From NCBI GenBank assembly GCA_001798455.1, contig MGSI01000005.1, forward strand, positions 1-17,951: DNA of 17,951 bases, read 5' to 3'. Positions 1 through 7,688 of the stretch are shown here, piece by piece. How positions within the stretch are numbered: position 1 is the stretch's first letter; every line of letters begins with the position of its first letter. The notes beneath the pieces were generated by a model that had not been told where the DNA came from, did not search any database, and saw only the letters and a list, made by a program, of their open reading frames with translations. Made by a program: the position numbers and the translations under genes. This DNA is from Deltaproteobacteria bacterium RIFCSPLOWO2_02_FULL_57_26. Its GTDB lineage: Bacteria; Desulfobacterota; Binatia; UBA9968.

Positions 1-2
1 GC

Positions 3-47
3 CGGCGGGACATTGCCGAGTGGATTCTCAAGCGCTACGGAGATTGA
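3..47 (+). CDS. C-terminal tail of an upstream ORF (partial)
   Basis: An open frame runs in from the left edge and ends in TGA at 45-47. It encodes the 14 residues RRDIAEWILKRYGD. The amphipathic, charged ending looks like a real protein C-terminus, and it stops 50 bases before the next start codon on the same strand, as in a short operon. Too little is visible to name the family. It could also be a chance open frame. Confidence 0.35.
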   Translation, partial: RRDIAEWILKRYGD

Positions 48-97
48 GGAGCGTCAAAACTGCAACGGGGGTGACATCACGGGATGAGGAGGTTTTA

Positions 98-862
98 ATG
101 GGACGGGTAGCCTTAGTCACGGGAGCTGCTCATGGGATCGGGAGGGCCTGTGCTTTCCGGTTGGCTGAAATCGAAACCGAGTTTTCCCTGGTTGATCGAG
201 ACGAAGAGGGGTTGCTGGAAACAGCAACGGATCTGATGAAGAGAGCAGGGCGGCAGCCGCTTCAGTTTGTTTCCGACGTCACCCAGCCGCAAGAGGTTCA
301 CCGGGTCGTCGCTCAGACCGTTCAGCATTTTGGTCGCATCGATATTTTGGTTAATTGCGCCGGCGGCGCCGATACAAAGCTCCCTCGTCCGATCGATGAG
401 ATGCCCTTGGAAGCTTGGGATGCGCAGGTGGATCTCAACCTTAGGTCTGTCTTTGTGTTTTGCCGGGAGGTCGTTCCCATCATGCGGGCCGGGAAGTACG
501 GCCGCATCGTGAACATCTCCTCGGCCGCCGGGAGGAGTACCGGGCGCACAAAGCTCCTCCCCTATACTGCTGCCAAGGCGGGGGTTCTGGGCCTGACCCG
601 GGAACTGGCCAGGCAGGTTGCCCCCGACGGGATAACGGTCAACGCCGTGTGTCCCGGCCGCATCCTGAGCGGGGCCCGGGCCGAGGAGAGCTGGAATCAG
701 TTGAGCGCTCAGGAAAAAGAGGAGACCCTTCATTCGATTCCCGCGGGCAGGTTGGGGAGACCCGAGGAAATTGCCGCCGCGGTCGCTTTCTTGGCTTCTG
801 AAGAGGCGAGCTACATCACCGGCGCCTGTCTCGACGTGAACGGCGGGGCCCTGATGCTGTGA
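98..862 (+). CDS. SDR-family NAD(P)-dependent oxidoreductase (FabG-like)
   Basis: A classical short-chain dehydrogenase/reductase of 254 residues that should interconvert a hydroxyl and a keto group using NAD(P)H in the cytoplasm. The substrate cannot be told. Visible motifs are the dinucleotide glycine motif TGAAHGIG (8-15), an acidic Asp33 at the end of strand 2 that favours NAD(H), Asp60-Val61, NCAGG (86-90), Asn114, Ser141/142, and the catalytic Tyr156 and Lys160 in YTAAK. The family tail YITGACLDVNGG is complete. The frame stays open upstream to 20, but ATG at 98 is preferred. It has a GAGGAGG ribosome site at 86-92 and places the glycine motif where the family expects it. A putative upstream ORF ends 50 bases before it. 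Downstream it converges on hisA. Confidence 0.9.
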   Translation: MGRVALVTGAAHGIGRACAFRLAEIETEFSLVDRDEEGLLETATDLMKRAGRQPLQFVSDVTQPQEVHRVVAQTVQHFGRIDILVNCAGGADTKLPRPIDEMPLEAWDAQVDLNLRSVFVFCREVVPIMRAGKYGRIVNISSAAGRSTGRTKLLPYTAAKAGVLGLTRELARQVAPDGITVNAVCPGRILSGARAEESWNQLSAQEKEETLHSIPAGRLGRPEEIAAAVAFLASEEASYITGACLDVNGGALML

Positions 863-903
863 GGAAAGCACTGGGGAAAAAGTTCATGGGGTTAGCGCCG
901 TCG

Positions 904-950
904 TATCTTGACAATCCACCCAGCAGAAATTTCCTTTTTGCTGTAAGATA
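904..950. other. Nested inverted repeat between convergent SDR gene and hisA
   Basis: This lies in the 117-base gap between two converging genes. An outer 6-bp perfect repeat (TATCTT 904-909, AAGATA 945-950) encloses an inner 9-bp stem (CAGCAGAAA 921-929, TTTTTGCTG 935-943, one G-T pair) with a 5-base loop. There is no clean T-run after either arm, so it is not a textbook intrinsic terminator. Its position suggests a 3'-end structure for one or both transcripts. Confidence 0.35.
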
Positions 951-979
951 ATCTGTTACAGAACCCCCAGCCAGTCAAA

Positions 980-1708
980 TCATCCCTCAGCAGCGACTTC
1001 AATTGCCTCTCTTAGGGTAAAAGCACCAGCGTACAGGGCGCGGCCGACAATCACCGCCTCAACGCCCTCCCTCTCTATCTCTTTGAGACGGCGTATGTCT
1101 TCCACCGAGGCCACTCCACCGGAAGCGATCACGGGAACCTCGACCGACCGTGCGACCCTGAGCGTTTGCTCAGTGTCAACCCCGGTGGCGGTTCCATCGC
1201 GGCTGATATCCGTGTAGATGATCCAAGAGGCGCCGTCCTGCTCGCAGCGTTGGGCCAACTCTGCCGCATCCGTAGAGGTATTCTCTTTCCAACCCTTGAT
1301 GGCGACGCGTCCCTCGCGCGCGTCGATGCCGACGGCGACCTTCCCTGAAAACCTTTTGCAAGCAGCGCGCAACAGATCGCGGTCGGCGTAGGCCGCGGTT
1401 CCAACGACGACCCTCGCCACGCCTAGCGCCAGCGCCGCCTCGATCGCTTCCAGGGAGCGCAGACCTCCACCCATCTCCAGCGGAACGCCGAAACCCATGC
1501 AGATGGCCGCCACCTCCTGCGTGTGCACCGGGCGGCCCGCCACCGCTCCGTCCAGATCCACCACGTGAAGAAATTCGGCCCCTTGATCCACCCAGTGTCT
1601 TGCAGCCTCCAAAGGGCTATCGAAATAGATGGTCTCCTTCTCCATCTCACCCTGGAAAAGGCGGACGCAGCGGCCGCCCTTGATATCGATGGCCGGGATA
1701 ATGAGCAT
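980..1708 (-). CDS. hisA: HisA, ProFAR isomerase
   Basis: 1-(5-phosphoribosyl)-5-[(5-phosphoribosylamino)methylideneamino]imidazole-4-carboxamide isomerase, the Amadori-rearrangement step of histidine biosynthesis, in the cytoplasm. The product is a complete (beta/alpha)8 barrel of 242 residues, the usual length. It starts MLIIPAIDIKGG with catalytic Asp8. The second catalytic Asp is Asp129 (VGIDAREG), Thr166 follows in IIYTDISRDG, and phosphate-binding glycines are at GGG (80-82) and ASGGV. The frame is open further upstream to 1909, but ATG at 1708 gives the family N-terminus. It lies 4 bases after the hisH stop with an AGGGAG ribosome site, which implies translational coupling. It is the last gene of the operon. 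hisF and hisI/E, which often follow, are not present. Confidence 0.97.
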   Translation of the reverse strand: MLIIPAIDIKGGRCVRLFQGEMEKETIYFDSPLEAARHWVDQGAEFLHVVDLDGAVAGRPVHTQEVAAICMGFGVPLEMGGGLRSLEAIEAALALGVARVVVGTAAYADRDLLRAACKRFSGKVAVGIDAREGRVAIKGWKENTSTDAAELAQRCEQDGASWIIYTDISRDGTATGVDTEQTLRVARSVEVPVIASGGVASVEDIRRLKEIEREGVEAVIVGRALYAGAFTLREAIEVAAEG

Positions 1709-1712
1709 CCGA

Positions 1713-2336
1713 TCACTCCCTTTCCACCAAGCGCGCAAAGTTGGCCAGGATCCTGAGCCCGACCTCCTGGCTTTTCTCAGGGTGAAATTGGCAGGCAAAG
1801 AGGGTATCCGTGGCGATGCTGGAAACAAACGGCTCCCCGTAGGTCGTCGTGGTGGCGACGACAGAGGGATCCTCCGGCACCACATAGTACGAATGGACAA
1901 AGTAGACATAGTCGCCGTCGCTGATGCCGTCCAGAAACGGAGAGCTCCTGGTTTTTTCTAACCGATTCCATCCCATGTGCGGAACTTTCAGCCCGTTCTC
2001 CGGATGAAAGCCGACCACTTTCCCCGCAAAGAGATCCAATCCCTTCTGCGGGCCGAATTCCTCGCTCTCGGAAAAGAGAAGCTGAAAGCCAAGGCAGATA
2101 CCGAGAAAGGGCTTTTTCCGGCGCACCGCATCCTGAACCACTTCCACCAGCCCGAAGTGCCGAAGATTTTCCATGCAGGCATTGAAGGCCCCCACCCCGG
2201 GAAGGACGACCGCGCGGGCAGCAGCAATCTGCTGTGGGTCCCGGACCACTCGAGCCGGGCAGCCCACGCGCTCAAGAGCCTTCTGCACACTTCGGAGGTT
2301 TCCCATCCCATAATCGATGATAGCTATCTCGCTCAT
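1713..2336 (-). CDS. hisH: HisH, glutaminase subunit of imidazole glycerol phosphate synthase
   Basis: A class I glutamine amidotransferase of 207 residues. It releases ammonia from glutamine for HisF, which makes imidazole glycerol phosphate and AICAR. The catalytic triad is visible: nucleophile Cys81 in GICLGFQ, then His185 and Glu187 in QFHPEKSQ. The oxyanion-strand motif LPGVGAF (45-51) and the HSYY segment near 148 are also typical. HisH works only with HisF, and no hisF lies in this window, so the partner must be encoded elsewhere. The ribosome site before ATG 2336 is weak. The upstream 46-base spacer from hisB is filled by a heptamer repeat. The downstream hisA starts 4 bases after the stop. 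Confidence 0.97.
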   Translation of the reverse strand: MSEIAIIDYGMGNLRSVQKALERVGCPARVVRDPQQIAAARAVVLPGVGAFNACMENLRHFGLVEVVQDAVRRKKPFLGICLGFQLLFSESEEFGPQKGLDLFAGKVVGFHPENGLKVPHMGWNRLEKTRSSPFLDGISDGDYVYFVHSYYVVPEDPSVVATTTTYGEPFVSSIATDTLFACQFHPEKSQEVGLRILANFARLVERE

Positions 2337-2345
2337 GTCCCGCTT

Positions 2346-2380
2346 CGCTATTTGCTATTCGCCATTCGCTATTCGTTGTT
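2346..2380. repeat. Degenerate heptamer tandem repeat in the hisB-hisH spacer
   Basis: Five contiguous 7-base units fill most of the 46-base spacer between the hisB stop and hisH start. The plus-strand consensus is CGCTATT. Units begin at 2346, 2353, 2360, 2367 and 2374, each differing from the consensus at 0 to 2 positions. On the mRNA strand the consensus reads AATAGCG. This is the largest gap within the his part of the operon. The repeat lies just upstream of where the hisH ribosome site would be, so it may affect hisH translation. Confidence 0.75.
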
Positions 2381-2382
2381 CA

Positions 2383-2970
2383 TTATAGGCTTCCCTTGGT
2401 GGACAACACCCCCCGGATGCGCGGGTCGACGCGCGTGGCCCTTTCCATCGCCCGCGCCAGAGCCTTGAAGCACGCCTCGATGATGTGATGAGGATTTTCT
2501 CCTTGCAGCACGTTGATGTGGAGGTTCATGCCCAGCTGGTTGGCCAAGGCTCGAAAAAATTCCTGCGGCAGATCAGTATCAAAGCCACCGACGCGGCCTG
2601 GACGGATCTTGACCTTGTATGAAAGATAAGGGCGCCCGCCCAAATCGACGACCGCCTGCGCCAGAGTCTCATCCAAAGGCACGCTGGCTTCACCGAAGCG
2701 ACAGATCCCCTGCTTGTCACCCAAACCCTCCTTGAAGGCCTGCCCCAAGGTCAGCCCGACATCCTCGACGGTATGGTGGTAATCCACTTCGATATCGCCT
2801 TTGGCCTTGATCTTGAGATCGAACAGCCCATGACGCGAAAAGATCTCGAGCATGTGATTGAGGAAAGGGATTCCCGTCTGGATCTCGGAAGTTCCTGCAC
2901 CATCGAGGTCTAGCTCGACCAAGATCTCCGTTTCTTTCGTCTTACGTTCCACCCTAGCCCTTCTGCTCAC
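2383..2970 (-). CDS. hisB: HisB, imidazoleglycerol-phosphate dehydratase (monofunctional)
   Basis: Imidazoleglycerol-phosphate dehydratase, a cytoplasmic manganese enzyme making imidazole acetol phosphate. The 195-residue length matches the stand-alone dehydratase. There is no histidinol-phosphatase domain as in the enterobacterial fusion. The two metal-binding repeats are seen as HHTVED (65-70) and HHIIE (161-165), and the family segment GIPFLNHML is at 33-41. The frame stays open to 3018, but GTG at 2970 is the likely start. It has a strong AGGAAGGAGG ribosome site (2977-2986), begins MSRRARVERKTKET as dehydratases do, and overlaps the hisD end by 17 bases. The C-terminus TKGSL is followed directly by the heptamer repeat. 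A separate histidinol-phosphatase must exist elsewhere. Confidence 0.96.
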   Translation of the reverse strand: MSRRARVERKTKETEILVELDLDGAGTSEIQTGIPFLNHMLEIFSRHGLFDLKIKAKGDIEVDYHHTVEDVGLTLGQAFKEGLGDKQGICRFGEASVPLDETLAQAVVDLGGRPYLSYKVKIRPGRVGGFDTDLPQEFFRALANQLGMNLHINVLQGENPHHIIEACFKALARAMERATRVDPRIRGVLSTKGSL

Positions 2971-4267
2971 GATAGCCCTCCTTCCTAAACCGGACCTCGA
3001 CGGCGCGGGCATGGTCATAGAGCCCCTCGAGTCGCGCCAAGCGGATGATCTCGGGGGCGAGCAATCGCAGCGCCTCCCGCGGCGCCCGAATCACGTTTGT
3101 CCGCTTGAGGAAATCGTAAGTGCCAAGCGGCGAAAAGAAGCGAGCGCTCCCTCCTGTGGGGAGGACATGATTGGGACCTGCCAGGTAATCCCCCAGGGGA
3201 GGTGTCGAGTACGGGCCGAGAAAAATGGCACCGGCATGGCGAATGGATCGGGCCAACTTCTCCGGCCGGCGTGCCATTACCTCCACGTGCTCCGGGGCGA
3301 TGGCGTTGGCCACTTCGACCGCCTCCTTGAGTCCACGGGAAACGATGATCGCCCCGTAGCTCCGCAAGGCCTTGACGGTAATCTTGCGCCTTCGGGTCTC
3401 CCGCAACTGCTTTTCCAGCGCGGCCTGAATTCTTCGCGCCAGCCGCAACGAGGGGGTGAGGCACAGCGCCGATGCCAACTCATCATGCTCGGCTTGGGAA
3501 AGCATGTCGGCGGCGACGTAGATGGGGTCCACGCGCCCATCGACCAGGAGCAAGATTTCGCTGGGGCCGGCGATGGAATCGATGTCCACCTCTCCAAATA
3601 CCAGGCGCTTGGCGGTCGCGACAAAAATATTGCCGGGACCCACGATCTTGTCCACGCGCGGGATCGTCTCCGTCCCAAAGGCCAAAGCCGAGATGGCCTG
3701 CGCGCCGCCGACGCGAAAAATCCGGTCGACCCCGGCGATCCGGGCCGCGGCCAGGACAAGGGCGCTATTTTCACGGATCGGCGACGTCATCACGATCTCC
3801 TTCACCCCGGCAACCGTAGCCGGCACCGCGTTCATCAAGACCGTCGACGGATAGGCGGCCTTCCCGCCTGGAACATAGATGCCGACGCGATCCAGAGGAG
3901 CTATCCTCTGGCCCAAAAACAAACCGAGGCTATCGCGATAGCTCCAACTCTTCTCGATCTGGCGGCGATGGAAGGCGGCGATCCGTTTGGCCGCGAGCCT
4001 AAGCGCCCGCAGGTCTTCCCGCTTCACCATGCGCATGGCCTGATCGATCTCGCTAGGCCGCACCTCCATCTCCACGGGTCGCAAATGCACACCATCGAAC
4101 ATGCGGGTGTAACGGAGGAGAGCGCGATCGCCGCCTTTTCTCACCTGGCGGATGATCTCTCCCACCTGACGTTCCACTTTCCCTCCCCGGCTCTCCCGCC
4201 TTTGGATGATCCTTTTGAGCGTGGCGCTAAATTGGGGATCTCTGGTGCTGATGATCGGTATCGGCAT
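2954..4267 (-). CDS. hisD: HisD, histidinol dehydrogenase
   Basis: A zinc enzyme that oxidises L-histidinol to L-histidine in two NAD-dependent steps, the last of the pathway. It has 437 residues from ATG 4267. Zinc ligands of the family are present: Gln258 and His261 (SQAEHDE), Asp360 (LGDYLAGPNHVLPTGG) and His419. The catalytic pair Glu326-His327 is in IAPEHVEVM. AGPSEI at 233-238 and VPGGKAAYPS (132-141) are further family signatures. The positions match the E. coli numbering closely, which supports this start. A GTG at 4279 would add four residues and is a possible alternative, with AAGGG upstream. The gene follows murA directly, with no hisG between them. Its 3' end overlaps hisB by 17 bases. 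Confidence 0.97.
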   Translation of the reverse strand: MPIPIISTRDPQFSATLKRIIQRRESRGGKVERQVGEIIRQVRKGGDRALLRYTRMFDGVHLRPVEMEVRPSEIDQAMRMVKREDLRALRLAAKRIAAFHRRQIEKSWSYRDSLGLFLGQRIAPLDRVGIYVPGGKAAYPSTVLMNAVPATVAGVKEIVMTSPIRENSALVLAAARIAGVDRIFRVGGAQAISALAFGTETIPRVDKIVGPGNIFVATAKRLVFGEVDIDSIAGPSEILLLVDGRVDPIYVAADMLSQAEHDELASALCLTPSLRLARRIQAALEKQLRETRRRKITVKALRSYGAIIVSRGLKEAVEVANAIAPEHVEVMARRPEKLARSIRHAGAIFLGPYSTPPLGDYLAGPNHVLPTGGSARFFSPLGTYDFLKRTNVIRAPREALRLLAPEIIRLARLEGLYDHARAVEVRFRKEGYREQKG

Positions 4268-4283
4268 CGTCTCACCCACCGCC

Positions 4284-5552
4284 TTATCCCTTGATCCTCT
4301 GAATGTCCGCTCCCAGCGCCGAAAGCTTCCGTTCGATGTGCTCGTAACCTCGATCGAGATGATAAACCCGGGAAATCTCCGTGCGTCCCTCCGCGACTAA
4401 CCCCGCCAAGACCAGGGAGACGCTGGCGCGCAGATCTGTAGCCATAACCGGCGCCCCTGAAAGGCCCCCCACTCCCTTGATGATGGCACGATTCCCCTCC
4501 AGGCGAATATCTGCGCCCATCCGAATCAGCTCCTGGGCGTGCATAAAGCGGTTCTCAAAAATAGTCTCGGTAATGACGCTGGTGCCACGAGAGACAGCCA
4601 TCAAGACCATCATCTGCGCCTGCAGATCGGTGGGAAACCCGGGGTAAGGAAGCGTGGTAAAGTCGACGCCGACCGACCGCCCGCTCCCCGCAATTTTGAC
4701 TCTGTCCCGGTCCACGGAAAGCACCGCGCCCGTCTCCTTGAGCTTGAGTAGAAAGGCATCCAAGTGGTCGGGCCTAATGCCTCGAACCGTAATCTCCGCG
4801 TCCGTCAAAGCCGCAGCGACCATAAACGTCCCGGCCTCAATTCGGTCGGGGATAACCCGATGCGAGACGCCGTGGAGCTGATCGGTGCCTTCGATCTTCA
4901 CTACGTCGGTGCCCGCCCCCTCAACCTTGGCCCCCATCTTATTCAGAACCGCGGCTAAATCCTCGACCTCCGGCTCGTGCGCCGCGTTCTCAATCACGCT
5001 CACGCCTTCCGCTAAAGCTGCCGCCATAATCAAATTTTCGGTCGCGCCAACAGAGGGCAGGTCCAGATAGATCCTCGCCCCACGAAGCTTTTTTGCCTTG
5101 GCCACGACGTAACCATGAAGTATCTCGATCTCCGCGCCCATCTCGGCCAGGCCTTTGAGGTGGAAGTTGACCGGGCGAGCCCCTATCGCGCAGCCGCCCG
5201 GAGTGGAAACACGCGCCGCCCCGAAACGGCCCAAGAGCGGCCCTAAAACCAGAAAGGATGCCCGCATGGTCTTCACCAGGTCATACGGAGCTTCCAGGTG
5301 CGCGACGCGGTCCGCCTGCAGCGTAAACTGGCCTGGCGCCCCGGTGGCATCATCTTTTTTGACTCTCACTCCCAGGCCGGCTAAAAGCTTCAAGACCGTG
5401 TAGATGTCCGCGAGGTCAGGGACTCCCTCGTAGACACAGGGTTCCGCGGTCAGGAGGGAAGAGATTAAAATTGGCAAAGCGGCATTTTTGGAACCGCTAA
5501 TTTCCACTTCACCCTGAAGCCTCCGGCCCCCGCGCACCAAGATTTTATCCAC
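4284..5552 (-). CDS. murA: MurA, UDP-GlcNAc 1-carboxyvinyltransferase
   Basis: Transfers enolpyruvate from PEP to UDP-N-acetylglucosamine, the first committed cytoplasmic step of peptidoglycan synthesis. The 422-residue product is full length. Substrate residues Lys22-Asn23 lie in EISGSKNAALP. The catalytic loop STPGGCAIGARPV carries the key Cys121, the PEP-addition residue targeted by fosfomycin; a Cys here predicts sensitivity, unlike the Asp form. Tail motifs such as DLRASVSLVLAGL are typical. The start is GTG at 5552 with a GGGAGG ribosome site about 9 bases upstream. The stop lies 16 bases before the preferred hisD ATG and 4 bases before the alternative GTG, so the two are probably co-translated. 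A murA between prmC and his genes is an order also known from deltaproteobacterial-type genomes (general knowledge). Confidence 0.97.
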   Translation of the reverse strand: MDKILVRGGRRLQGEVEISGSKNAALPILISSLLTAEPCVYEGVPDLADIYTVLKLLAGLGVRVKKDDATGAPGQFTLQADRVAHLEAPYDLVKTMRASFLVLGPLLGRFGAARVSTPGGCAIGARPVNFHLKGLAEMGAEIEILHGYVVAKAKKLRGARIYLDLPSVGATENLIMAAALAEGVSVIENAAHEPEVEDLAAVLNKMGAKVEGAGTDVVKIEGTDQLHGVSHRVIPDRIEAGTFMVAAALTDAEITVRGIRPDHLDAFLLKLKETGAVLSVDRDRVKIAGSGRSVGVDFTTLPYPGFPTDLQAQMMVLMAVSRGTSVITETIFENRFMHAQELIRMGADIRLEGNRAIIKGVGGLSGAPVMATDLRASVSLVLAGLVAEGRTEISRVYHLDRGYEHIERKLSALGADIQRIKG

Positions 5553-5582
5553 TTGTCCTAGCCTCCCAGCTCACCCGACGGG

Positions 5583-6491
5583 CTATCGAAGCTTGCGCGC
5601 GGCAACAACCCGTTCCCGCCCCGCATAGTCATAGTAAACCGTGCCAGGCAAATAGCCACCTTGCTGTTCAAGGACGGGCAAAACCTCAGCCCCCCGATCG
5701 GCTCCGATCTCGAATGCCACGTAGCCCCCACCCGCCAGAAAGACATCCCCGGCGAAAAAGATCCGGCGATAAAAATCCAAACCGTCCTCGCCTCCATCCA
5801 AAGCCAGCCTCGGTTCCCAGTTGCGGACCTCCGCAGAAAGAACTTCGAGCTCGCGTCGCGGAACGTAGGGGGGATTAGAAACGATCAGGTGAAAAAACCC
5901 TTCCCCCCAATGACGCACGGGATCGAAGAGATCCCCTTGGAGGAAATGGATCCGCTCCTCGACCGCATGACGCCTGGCGTTATGACGCGCAACTTCCAAT
6001 GCCCCTGCAGAGAGATCCGTCGCCCATATTTCTACCTCCACCCGCTGCGTGGCCAGGGTCACAGCAATGGCACCACTGCCTGTCCCGATTTCCAAAATCC
6101 GGCTCGAAGACCTCCGCTTTCCCAGGATGTCCAGGGCAACTTCCACCAACAGTTCAGTCTCGGGTCGGGGCACAAGGACCTGCGGGGTCACGTCAAAATC
6201 GAGCGACCAAAACTCCCGATGCCCCGTGATGTAGGAAATAGGCTCCCTTTGCGCCCGGCGCCTGAGCAGCGAATGAAACTGCTTCATCGCCTCCGCCCCG
6301 AGAATGGATTCAAAGGCGACGAAAAGCTTTCCCCGTCCGCAGCCCAGAACCCGACACAGGAGCACCTCCGCGTCGAGACGGGCGCCCGGCACGCCCAACC
6401 GAGAGAGAAACTCTGCCCCTTCGCGCAGCGCCGTACGCACAGTCACGGGCCTTTGGTCGGGCCTGTCGACTATTCGAGCCTCCGCCGTCAT
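5583..6491 (-). CDS. prmC: PrmC, release factor glutamine-N5 methyltransferase
   Basis: A SAM-dependent methyltransferase that methylates the GGQ glutamine of peptide chain release factors. Its substrate RF1 is encoded immediately upstream. It has 302 residues: an N-terminal helical substrate-recognition domain (about 15-95, with PISYITGHREFW at 84-95), then the Rossmann methyltransferase fold with EIGTGSG (134-140) for SAM and the active-site NPPY (206-209). RPETE (109-113) is also characteristic. The ATG is 3 bases after the prfA stop, with a poor ribosome site of its own, so translational coupling to prfA is likely. There are 30 bases between its stop and the murA start. Confidence 0.96.
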   Translation of the reverse strand: MTAEARIVDRPDQRPVTVRTALREGAEFLSRLGVPGARLDAEVLLCRVLGCGRGKLFVAFESILGAEAMKQFHSLLRRRAQREPISYITGHREFWSLDFDVTPQVLVPRPETELLVEVALDILGKRRSSSRILEIGTGSGAIAVTLATQRVEVEIWATDLSAGALEVARHNARRHAVEERIHFLQGDLFDPVRHWGEGFFHLIVSNPPYVPRRELEVLSAEVRNWEPRLALDGGEDGLDFYRRIFFAGDVFLAGGGYVAFEIGADRGAEVLPVLEQQGGYLPGTVYYDYAGRERVVAARKLR

Positions 6492-6494
6492 CTT

Positions 6495-7559
6495 TCAGGC
6501 AGTCGCTTGTAAGGCCTCTGCTTGGTGGTGCGTGACCAGCTCTTCGACCACCTCATCCAACTCGCCTTCCATGATCCGGTCCAACTTGTAGAGCGTCAAA
6601 TTGATACGGTGATCCGTTACCCTGCCCTGCGGAAAGTTGTAGGTCCGAATTCGCTCGCTCCGATCCCCGCTTCCCACCATGAGCTTGCGAGTCGCGGCGA
6701 TCTCGGAGCGCTGCTCTTGCTGCTTCTTTTCCAGGAGCCGGGCCCTCAGAATCTTCAGCGCCTTGGCCTTGTTCTTATGCTGAGACTTCTCGTCTTGGCA
6801 GGTAACGACAAGGGCCGTGGGAAGATGCGTTACCCTGACAGCCGAGTCTGTGGTGTTGACGCTCTGTCCGCCCGGTCCGGAGGAGCGAAAGACATCGATC
6901 CGCAAATCCTTAGGATCGACCTCCACCTCAACTTCATCAGCCTCAGCGAGAACGGCAACGGTCACCGCCGACGTATGGATGCGGCCGGAAGCCTCGGTGA
7001 CAGGGACCCGCTGAACCCGATGAACCCCTCCCTCGAACTTCAAGCGGCTGTATGCCCCCCTCCCTTCGATCAGCCCGATAATTTCTTTAAAACCCCCTAG
7101 CCCCGTGGGGTTAGAGCTCATGACCTCGACTCGCCAACCCCGAGACTCGGCATAGCGGGAATACATGCGGAACAACTGAGCGGCAAAAAGCGCCGCCTCT
7201 TCTCCTCCCGTCCCGGCCCTGATTTCCAAGATCACGTTCTTAGTGTCATTGGGGTCTTTCGGAAGGATTAGAATCTTAAGCCGCTCCTCCAGGCTGTCCT
7301 TCTTCTCCCGGAGAGCCGAGAGCTCCTCCTTGGCCAGCTCGCGGATCGCTTCATCCTTCTCTTTCAAGAGCTCGCGGTTGTCCAGGATCTCCTGCTCGGT
7401 CTTTTTCCACTCACGGTAGCAGCCGACGATCTCCTCCAACTCGGCCCGCTCCTTGGCCACGCGGGAATATTCTTTCTGCTTGCCGAGCAGTTGGGGATCG
7501 CTCAGGAGATGCTCCAGCTGTTCGTATCGCTTTTCGACTTCTGCTAACTTCTCAAGCAT
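6495..7559 (-). CDS. prfA: RF1, peptide chain release factor 1
   Basis: Class I release factor that reads UAA and UAG and triggers peptidyl-tRNA hydrolysis on the ribosome. It has 354 residues, normal length. The tripeptide anticodon is PVT (186-188, context QRVPVTEASGRIHTS), the PxT form that marks RF1 rather than the SPF of RF2. The catalytic GGQ (230-232) is in SSGPGGQSVNTTDSAV. The N-terminal coiled-coil domain is complete. No clear ribosome site precedes ATG 7559. A strong terminator hairpin ends 32 bases upstream, so expression depends on a promoter not evident here or on read-through from rpmE. It leads the operon prfA-prmC-murA-hisDBHA. Confidence 0.97.
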   Translation of the reverse strand: MLEKLAEVEKRYEQLEHLLSDPQLLGKQKEYSRVAKERAELEEIVGCYREWKKTEQEILDNRELLKEKDEAIRELAKEELSALREKKDSLEERLKILILPKDPNDTKNVILEIRAGTGGEEAALFAAQLFRMYSRYAESRGWRVEVMSSNPTGLGGFKEIIGLIEGRGAYSRLKFEGGVHRVQRVPVTEASGRIHTSAVTVAVLAEADEVEVEVDPKDLRIDVFRSSGPGGQSVNTTDSAVRVTHLPTALVVTCQDEKSQHKNKAKALKILRARLLEKKQQEQRSEIAATRKLMVGSGDRSERIRTYNFPQGRVTDHRINLTLYKLDRIMEGELDEVVEELVTHHQAEALQATA

Positions 7560-7591
7560 ACGCGATCATGTTTCTCAGCACGGATGACAAT

Positions 7592-7633
7592 AAAAAAGGG
7601 CAAAGGGATCCTTCCTGCCCTTTGCCCTTTTTT
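7592..7633. terminator. Symmetrical rho-independent terminator between rpmE and prfA
   Basis: A perfect 16-bp inverted repeat: AAAAAAGGGCAAAGGG (7592-7607) and CCCTTTGCCCTTTTTT (7618-7633), with a 10-base loop. Because an A-run precedes and a T-run follows the GC-rich stem, it has terminator form on both strands. On the minus strand it lies 56 bases after the rpmE stop and 32 bases before the prfA start, so it should end rpmE transcription. Confidence 0.92.
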
Positions 7634-7688
7634 CACCGGAGACCCCCCTAGTCGGTCACATGCCGCCCTCAATCCCTCTGCGCTGGAG

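Noticed and set aside
113..871. Minus-strand open frame opposite the SDR gene
   Set aside because: The plus strand has all SDR motifs. The minus translation is low in order and begins without a ribosome site.
2346..2380. Heptamer array as a CRISPR or transposon end
   Set aside because: The units are 7 bases, degenerate and contiguous, without spacers, terminal inverted repeats or a transposase nearby.
2858..4294. Open frame of 478 codons on the plus strand
   Set aside because: It is antisense to hisD and hisB, which carry full family motifs. The translation shows no recognisable domain and is rich in Arg, His and Gly, typical of a shadow frame.
5661..6512. Plus-strand open frame opposite prmC
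   Set aside because: prmC is complete with EIGTGSG and NPPY. The antisense product matches no pattern I know.
7554..7569. Five-codon mini-ORF (ATG at 7569) overlapping the prfA start
   Set aside because: It has no ribosome site and is too short to separate from chance. An upstream-peptide role cannot be supported.
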